NCBI GenBank assembly: GCA_019400425.1
Contig: JAFREE010000038.1
Span: forward strand, 62,001-126,000
Source of the DNA: Hymenochaete sp. R1
Taxonomy: Eukaryota > Basidiomycota > Agaricomycetes > Hymenochaetales > Hymenochaetaceae
Length of the DNA: 64,000 bases
Reading direction: 5' to 3'
Shown here: piece by piece, positions 57,598 through 64,000 of the stretch
Position numbering within the stretch: position 1 is the stretch's first letter
Layout of the letters: each line of letters begins with the position of its first letter
The notes under the pieces: model-generated
Databases searched by the model: none
What the model was told of the DNA's origin: nothing
What the model saw: only the letters and a program-made list of their open reading frames with translations
Program-made: the position numbers and the translations under genes

Positions 57598-58753
57598 CTT
57601 GGCACTGGCACTTGGTACTTGGTACGTTCCTTAAGTTTGTTTCAGCTTGTGGTTTCCGGGTTACGTCCTTGCATACGGTGCGAGATCAAGACGTTGGTGT
57701 GGTGAGAGGAGATAAATCTTTCCCTTGAATGCAGAGCGCAAGCTCTGCGCATGTGGTCTAATTAAAGAAAAGGTTGTCCATGGCTTACGGCTATGACGTC
57801 TAGGTGTGGGGGAAAATCGCGTAGGCAAAAGCCATGCCCGCGATGCCCGAGCCGAGAAATACTCCCACCTTCCAAATCAAGTAGGTATATCGCACGACAC
57901 AGCCAGCCGGAAGCTCTTTGCCTCGGCACAACAGTATAAATGGAACGAAGTTGTCCTATTTGACCTGTAGCTTGTGGATGCTTCAATTTCATCCAAAACA
58001 GTTTCATTTACGCATTCTACAAATACATCACCTCTGTCGGTGCTTTTACGGATAAAAATCAAAGGAAGATGGGACGGCAAGCTGGGACAGAACTGTATGA
58101 GATTAACGATCGTTTTGATATCGGAAGAGGCGGGCTCGAAAGGTTGGAGGAAAACACGAAACAAGATAACGGTATTAATAGCTGCATGGGAGATGGCGAA
58201 AGGAAAGAGGGGTGTTAACAAGATATTAAAGACTGACAATGGGTTCACGACAGTGAAAATAAACAGAACTGGCTGGCAATTTAATCAATAATGAGAGTGA
58301 GTGATGATGCAATGTGAGGTACGATGATGGTATGAGCGCGATAGCAATGGGATAACGGAGATGAGCGATACGAGGAAAGGGAGCAACGGAAGGAGGGAAG
58401 TGAGGCGACTTTTTCGTCTGTCCGGGAGGTGGTGTTACTAATTCAAACTATCTGTAGAACGGTCGATCGAGAGTACGGGTCTGATGCAGCGAGAAATGGA
58501 AGAGATATTCGGGTTTTAGGTGGGTGTGATGGCGCAAGGGGGGCATTACAGCCCTGAGCGTCGAGTAGAACCTATTTTCCAGGGGAACGGGGGTAGGACG
58601 AGCGACACTATTTCTGGACATTAAGCTTCCAGCGTTTGTCAATATTTGCATGAGCAGCTGACGTACCAGTATTGGTATTCATATCCACGACCCGTTCGCC
58701 CGTCCGCGCGCCACACTCAACACCCAATCATAACCTCGCTCATACCGAACGAT
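57598..58753. other. Intergenic, 1.2 kb
   Basis: Upstream of the dehydrogenase and downstream of the DUF6534-like gene. Short frames on both strands (for example 58448-58651 minus) have no support. Confidence 0.55.
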
Positions 58754-61092
58754 CTATACATTCTCGTCGCTCCCTCGACTTCTTCCGTCCGCAGACCTCC
58801 TTCCGCCCGAAAGTCTCGGTGCCTCGTAAAATATCTCGGGATCCACTCTCCCTTCTTCTACGCCCAAGTCCACCTGACCCATCTCCGCTTCGGCTTCCAC
58901 CTCATCACCGCACTCGTCCAATTTAGACGTCGAAGAGCCCGCCGCATTTCGTCTGCGTTCGCTATCGTTACGGTGTAGCTTTGTGAGCGGCGTGGCAGAC
59001 GTCGGGGTCTCGACCGCGGTGGAAGCCGTTATGCTGGTCCCGCCCTTGCCTGAGCCGAGAGAGCTTAGGACGCCGAGTTTGGACGACATCTAGTACATAA
59101 TTGGGAAGAAAAGGAAACGAAGATCAAAATTTTGATTTCCGGGTCAGGATTGAATGAACGATTGACGAGGGAGGACGTACATCGTCTACTGCACTATCTG
59201 TGCCTTCGTTGTCGCTTGGCGTGCGGAAGTCCGGCATCCGCGCATTCGTTGTTGCACCCGACAGTTGGAAGGAGACAAGATTTTGCGTGCGTATAGATCC
59301 GAGGAGGTTCTGGCGAACGTTTAGGGATGCGAGGTACGAGTTCACATAAACTATATTATAAATGGAAGTGGTGTATAATTATATCAGTATTGGCACGCGA
59401 ATAGGAGACGATAAATATAGCTGGCAAAGAGAAAAACACTTACATTTGCTAAGGTTCAGGTAAAAAGCAATGAATATCAATGTCTGAGGCTTCACGCTGT
59501 ATGTGATGAGCCCCAAAGCCGCATCAACGACGGTTATCAGACCCGTAGTGACCGTGTACAACATGAGCTTGTTCACAAGCGAATCCGTTCTGCCAAGCCA
59601 GAAGATTGTACATTAGTCGGTCTTTGAGATGCACAACTTCTGAGACGGTAAAAACTCAAGAAAACCCACCTCCGCGACCCTGTCCGATTCACCCAGAGGA
59701 AGTAGCTTAAAACAACTGCTACACAAGTGTCGGCCGCGATGTTCGTAGCAAAATTGACGTTGAACAGCGTTGCCAGTCCTGCCAGGTCCAAGAAGGTCGA
59801 AACCCGGAACGCGCGAGCGGTGATAACTGCGGATGTGCGTGTGGGAAAAGAAGTCAATAATTAGATCATGAACGGATTCGGTGTAAAGGTGGGGTGGAAA
59901 AGGAATGGTGATAGAAAAGGAAAGCCCGTAACATCACAGATGTCATCAAGAAGCGTCTTCCCATTAAAATTACGCAGGAGAATGATGGGAAGTCCAATCG
60001 CGACAATTGCAGAAGCATCGGTACCCGTAAGTTCAATTACGCTTCGGCGATTTTACGAAGGTCGAAGTCTGGCTCGCGTGGCTGTGGGAACAGAGGCCTC
60101 GAAAGCAGAGTTCAAACGGCGAAAGGCTCCAGACACTCCGAGATGAAGAAAGACAATTTAACCTCTTCAAAGACATCGGAAATGAAGACCGAGTCTCCAC
60201 TTTTAACACGAGTGCCGGTAGCCCCGTACGCCGTCGAACACCGGAGAAAAAACACAAGAAAAAAAACGTCGATGATGACAAACAAAAAAGAGGATATTTT
60301 GTCTTGGGGTTGATGAAGGACTCACTAATACCGATGATCAAGTCAAGTAACGACAAAGCTCCGATGAAGATGGCGATGAATAAGTTCCGGTGGCTCACTG
60401 ACGCATGGGAGGAAGCGTAGGTATTAGTGGGGCTCTCCCAAGACTAGGAGGATCTAGTGGCGACGTACGGGTGTATATTCTCTGAACGAACATGCTACGG
60501 GCCTTCCGTAAGTTACTCTTCACAGCGGATCATGCATGATGACACCACCCACCTTCTAACGATGAAGTCGCTTAGAGACTGCAGTAGAAGCGCGAAGGGA
60601 ATGTTAGCGAGAGATGAAAGATTGGAATGGAGGGGCCGAAGAAACCAGAAGCATTTCGGATAAATGACTGACAGTGACGAAGACGTGCAGCTTGAGAGAC
60701 CATGTCGGATAGAAGATGGCCAGAGCGTCCAGATGGTGCGTCACCGTGTAATAGTAGCATAGTTGCAGCGTCAATGCGACGTCGAATGTGTCGATCAGCC
60801 AAAGGACGAAGACCTTGATCCGACAGGGTTAATACATTCTCCTTTGATCAGAACTGAATAAACTCACTGTCCACCTCACAAGTTTTCGGTCGTTTGGGTA
60901 ACGCTCGTGGTAGATGTATGCTTGCAGACAAGTACAACCATATAAGCTTTGACGAGGCCATAGTCGAGTCAGTCGAATTCAGGCAACTATTGAATAACCT
61001 TACAAGAAGGAGATGGCACCTCCGATGAGAATAGGGCCGACTGTTGCATCATTCGAGGGAAGCTCCGAAGCAGGGGTTTGTGAAGACGCCAT
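58754..61092 (-). CDS. DUF6534-like seven-helix membrane protein
   Basis: Multi-pass membrane protein of a family that is very abundant in Agaricomycetes. The ATG at 61092 opens MASSQTPASELPSND, then GPILIGGAISFF-LYGCTCLQAYIYHERYPND (joined across intron 1), LWLIDTFDVALTLQLCYYY, SLSDFIV, RNLFIAIFIGALSLLDLIIG, NVNFATNIAADTCVAVVLSYFL, LYTVTTGLITVVDAALGLITY and PQTLIFIAFYLNLSKLYVNSYLASLN. The C-terminal exon (59089-58754) is a soluble Ser/Glu-rich tail. At least eight exons. Seven helices with short loops resemble a receptor layout, but no ligand or G-protein link is known. The middle exons were placed by family pattern and are less certain than the ends. Confidence 0.82.
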
Positions 61093-63014
61093 GTACGCTG
61101 AAGCAGTTCTAGCTACAGCGTAGACAGAAAAGGGTGACGAAGGGATGCACGACCAGAGAAAGACTGAGGAGAGTCGGAGTGAGGGCGGCGGTAGGGACGA
61201 GGATTTAGGAGCATATGTGCGCGTGGATAGAGCACACGATCTTTATACATATATTATATAGGCGGAAGTGAGGTGGAATCAATTACGAAGGGAGCCATGA
61301 CCCACCAGTCCGGTGCCCGTCCTTCGAGTCCCCCCGGGAGAAGCCAAATATAACCACACGAACCATGATGCAACTCTGTATCCGGTTTACCATATGAAGC
61401 TCGCTTGCAAGACGGTGTGCGTTCATTCATCGATCGAGTACGGCCCCCCTTTACGGCCGTAATCGCACCTACGAACGTTCCTTGACGTCGAGTGCGTGTG
61501 TATCGTCGTATCAAGGAGACTTGAAGGCTACATATTTAGACGACTAGTCCTCGGCAGGGCTGAATTTCAACTGGCAGGACGTCGGCGAGGTCAGGAGTGA
61601 ATAGGGAAAATAAGGTTCCCTTAGGCATGTCGACTCGACTGAAAGACAGAGAAAGATCCCGCAAATTTGAGCAGGGACGTAGCGATGCGTAGTGAGCCGA
61701 GATTGAACAAGTAATTTAAATCCCTGGATCTTGGGAATAAATACGATAAAAAAAGGCCATTTCTCCCCTGGTGTCGGTCGTCAGTTTGAATGGGCGAGCT
61801 ACAATTGATTCTCTGTCCGTTGGAGACGTGGGAGTCGGGGGCAGAAGCTACGCGTTCGAAAACCTCGGGGCGGACAATCCTCGGCGTCGATCATTAAGTC
61901 ACGGGATGCACTTTCTGTAAAAAGCAGTTTCCTCTCACGCTCACTGTGCCTAGACAGAGAGAGATTCAGTCTTTGTAAACTCAGGATGCTCTTTTCTCTT
62001 ACTGATGATCCTTGTCGGACAATTGTAAATGTCAAAAATGTTTCATGCGTGTATCGGCTGTATACTTCACGCTATAGCATTGATTGACGACGCGCCGGGA
62101 CCGATTCGCAAATAACCAATCCGTCAAATGACAATCTTTCGTCGTTGCCATCCGGGAAAAACAAAGGAAAAACAAAGTTAAGGATCAGTGCAGATCTTTC
62201 TGGTCTCCGATTTGCTACTTGATAGCTATATCGCGGGTGTGTTGGATAAGGATTCCCTTCTTTGAAGCATCTGTAATGACTCTGCTCGATCCTCTACGTT
62301 TCGATCAATAAAAACGGAACGGGCGTAAGCAGTGGGATTCTCTGCATGCCACAACACAATGACCTCCCTCCAATCCTCATCAACCTTAAAGTTGGCCGAG
62401 TCTCCGCGGGTGACGTTTGGAGGTAAGCAGTTCCACTAGTACCTGCCTAGATGAATCTCGAGATCTCTGCAAAAGGGCCAGTTTCTTTCTTTAGACTTCC
62501 GCGGGCCACTCGCGAATGCCACTATGCCACCGACGTAAAGGGGAGTCCCAACAGCCCCCATTTACTTTCGGGGACTGCAAATGTAGACCTATACCCTTGG
62601 CAAGCAGTGCGCCTCCGAGGAAACGTATGTCAAAATTTGTCACATTTGCCATAGGCTATTGGCTCTTCGATTCGGACTTGACCAAATCAGTCGCTTTCTC
62701 GCATCTTTCAAGAAGTGTAGCTACGTTACATCATCTTTCTTCTACCCCTTCAATAGTCCCCGCTCTCGACTTAATCCCTCGTCGGTACACTCAAAAATTC
62801 CTGCTGAAAGTAGCGTAGTAACTTTGTATAGTGGAGGTCGTCAAGCACTTGAGTTCCTCGCTCTCAGCAAAGTCTTATCTCCAAGGGCCCTTTGAAAGGC
62901 TGCTTCCTCCATATGGCACTGTTCGCGTACTGACAATCTCTACTGCTGCCCAAGGTACAAAAGACGGGCTGGTCTACGCCAATAATCTCCCCATTACTGA
63001 CCAACATCGAAAAC
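61093..63014. other. Intergenic with one doubtful small gene
   Basis: About 1.9 kb. A possible split gene starts at an ATG at 62359 (MTSLQSSSTLKLAESPRVTF) with a GTAAGC donor and an acceptor near 62494, but no exon combination I tried kept a convincing frame, so it is not called. A plus-strand frame at 62451-62654 would be its second exon. The rest shows nothing. Confidence 0.45.
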
Positions 63015-63426
63015 ATGGCCACAGCCCAACAGAAACGATCCGTTACGAACTGTAAGTCTGGCCAAACTCTCTTTGATCCTTCAGCCAACGTCCTTCTTGT
63101 GCAAACTGTGCTAAATTTTACGCTTAGTCTTCAATGGAAAACTCTCTACGGGATACAGGATTGAAAACCTCAAGTGTGACGAATCGAATGGGGACATCCC
63201 AGGTGGTTGGTCTTTTACTCGTAAGTACTCATGTCACTTATCTAATATCTCCGGGATACCCATTCTCTTGTCCATTGCTTCTGTAGTCTCCCTAGGCAAT
63301 GCCATAGGTGGTCGTGTCGGCAAGAGCATCGCGACTAATGAGTCTGACTTCGATAAATTCTTGTCTGAGGCTCTGCCCACCAAGTGGGAGAAAGTGAAGG
63401 ACTCGCAATTCTCGAGTTACTTGTAG
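63015..63426 (+). CDS. Unknown small protein (89 aa)
   Basis: Exons 63015-63051, 63128-63220 and 63287-63426 join exactly to 89 aa, both introns in phase 1. The protein begins MATAQQKRSVTN, contains NGKLSTGYRIENLKCDESN and GGWSFTLSLGNAIGGR, and ends in a helix with SEALPTKWEKVKD. No signal peptide and no domain that I recognise. The phase-1 introns and Trp-containing last helix recall the array at 46-56 kb, but sequence similarity is too weak to claim membership. Confidence 0.6.
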
Positions 63427-63777
63427 ATGTTCCGAGTGCCTCGCTGGCGTATAGTAGTGTACCCGGTGAAAGGATTAGTTAAAGATAAGTATAAATTATA
63501 AGTGAACACTGCAAATAGTATGTCGCTTTTGGAAACTTTCCGATCCGGTGTCAAAGTCACTATAAGAAGGTCCGCGAGCGAGAGGGGGTCTAAGTACATC
63601 AAGAAAGTAGTTTTATGAAAAAATGGCTGACGCCTTCAGATATTTTTTATAATATACAGTAGATCTATGGAAGTAGAAGGATTTAAAAACAAATGAACCG
63701 ACAACACCCTTTCCACTCCCATAAGCTCTCTTGTTTTTAAAACCGCCTTTCAGCCCTCACCATCTCCTTCAGCTTAC
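63427..63777. other. Convergent 3' intergenic region
   Basis: About 350 bp, AT-rich, between the 89-aa gene and the ABC transporter. No gene seen. Confidence 0.55.
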
Positions 63778-64000
63778 TTAATTAGTTCTACCTTCCTCCG
63801 CTTCACCGTCATTGACTACCATACCCGTCCCCGCAGCTCTCTCCAGCTCAGCGATCCCCCCGCTCTCCAAACACATTCCCCTAAATACCCCGCCTTCCTT
63901 CTCGATCAGCCTCTTCGGTGTGTCAAGCTCCACAACCCGGCCCGCATCAAGAACAATAAGTCGATCGTAGTCGATTACAGTTTGTAGTCTGTGAGCAACT
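63778..64000 (-). CDS. ABC transporter, C-terminal end (ABCC/MRP-like), cut by window end
   Basis: The last 73 or so codons of an ATP-binding-cassette transporter. VAHRLQTVIDYDRLIVLDAG contains the H-loop His of the second nucleotide-binding domain, followed by GRVVELDTPKRLIEKEGG and a short acidic tail ending before the stop at 63780-63778. The AHRLxTVxDYDxIxVLDxG pattern is characteristic of the ABCC (multidrug-resistance-associated/Ycf1/Yor1) subfamily. Nearly all of the gene lies beyond the window. Confidence 0.9.
   Translation of the reverse strand, partial: VAHRLQTVIDYDRLIVLDAGRVVELDTPKRLIEKEGGVFRGMCLESGGIAELERAAGTGMVVNDGEAEEGRTN

Noticed and set aside
62359..62820. Possible split small gene before the 89-aa gene
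   Set aside because: Start and donor look fair, but the joined frame either stops early or needs a weak donor; no consistent model was found.

Overview
The window is nuclear DNA of a filamentous basidiomycete, most likely a mushroom-forming Agaricomycete. Most genes are cut by many short introns (about 45-60 nt, GT-AG). Several families are typical of that group: a DUF6534-like membrane protein, a MYND zinc-finger protein, a Pil1-like eisosome protein with a long low-complexity tail, and tandem tannase/feruloyl-esterase genes. I assigned exons by hand from splice signals and reading frame. Exon-sum lengths are given where the frame closed exactly. No tRNA, rRNA, CRISPR array or autonomous transposon was recognised. 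Left part (1-22.4 kb), housekeeping: 5' half of the MTR4 RNA helicase (-), GH18 chitinase with a Gly/Ala/Ser linker (-), class-I glutamine amidotransferase-like protein (+), NIF3/COG3323-like protein (-), Mo25/hymA scaffold (-) divergent from a Pil1-type eisosome protein (+), MYND protein (-) divergent from an epoxide hydrolase (+), GLE1 mRNA-export factor (-), a protein kinase with an HTD catalytic loop (+), and profilin (+). Middle part (22.8-34.2 kb), accessory: two intact tannase-family genes and a third decayed copy, all on the minus strand; next to the dead copy lies a 190-bp Tourist-like MITE with long inverted repeats and TTA duplications; then two paralogous genes of unknown function with the same exon structure. 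From 34.2 to 44.6 kb, long gene-free stretches packed with short tandem repeats, and with recurring GTACTAGT/ACTAGTAC motifs, flank one RING-finger gene; ribosomal protein uS11 (RPS14) follows. Right part: the most novel block is 46.1-55.8 kb, all on the plus strand. It holds five small divergent paralogs with conserved phase-1 introns, no recognised domain, and in three members basic, nuclear-localisation-like tails. A 657-codon intron-free orphan gene sits inside the array. Three members share an upstream AAGTGGCGA motif and a TATA-like element. After it come a short-chain dehydrogenase (-), the DUF6534-like seven-helix membrane protein (-), an 89-aa orphan (+) and the C-terminal end of an ABCC-type transporter (-).
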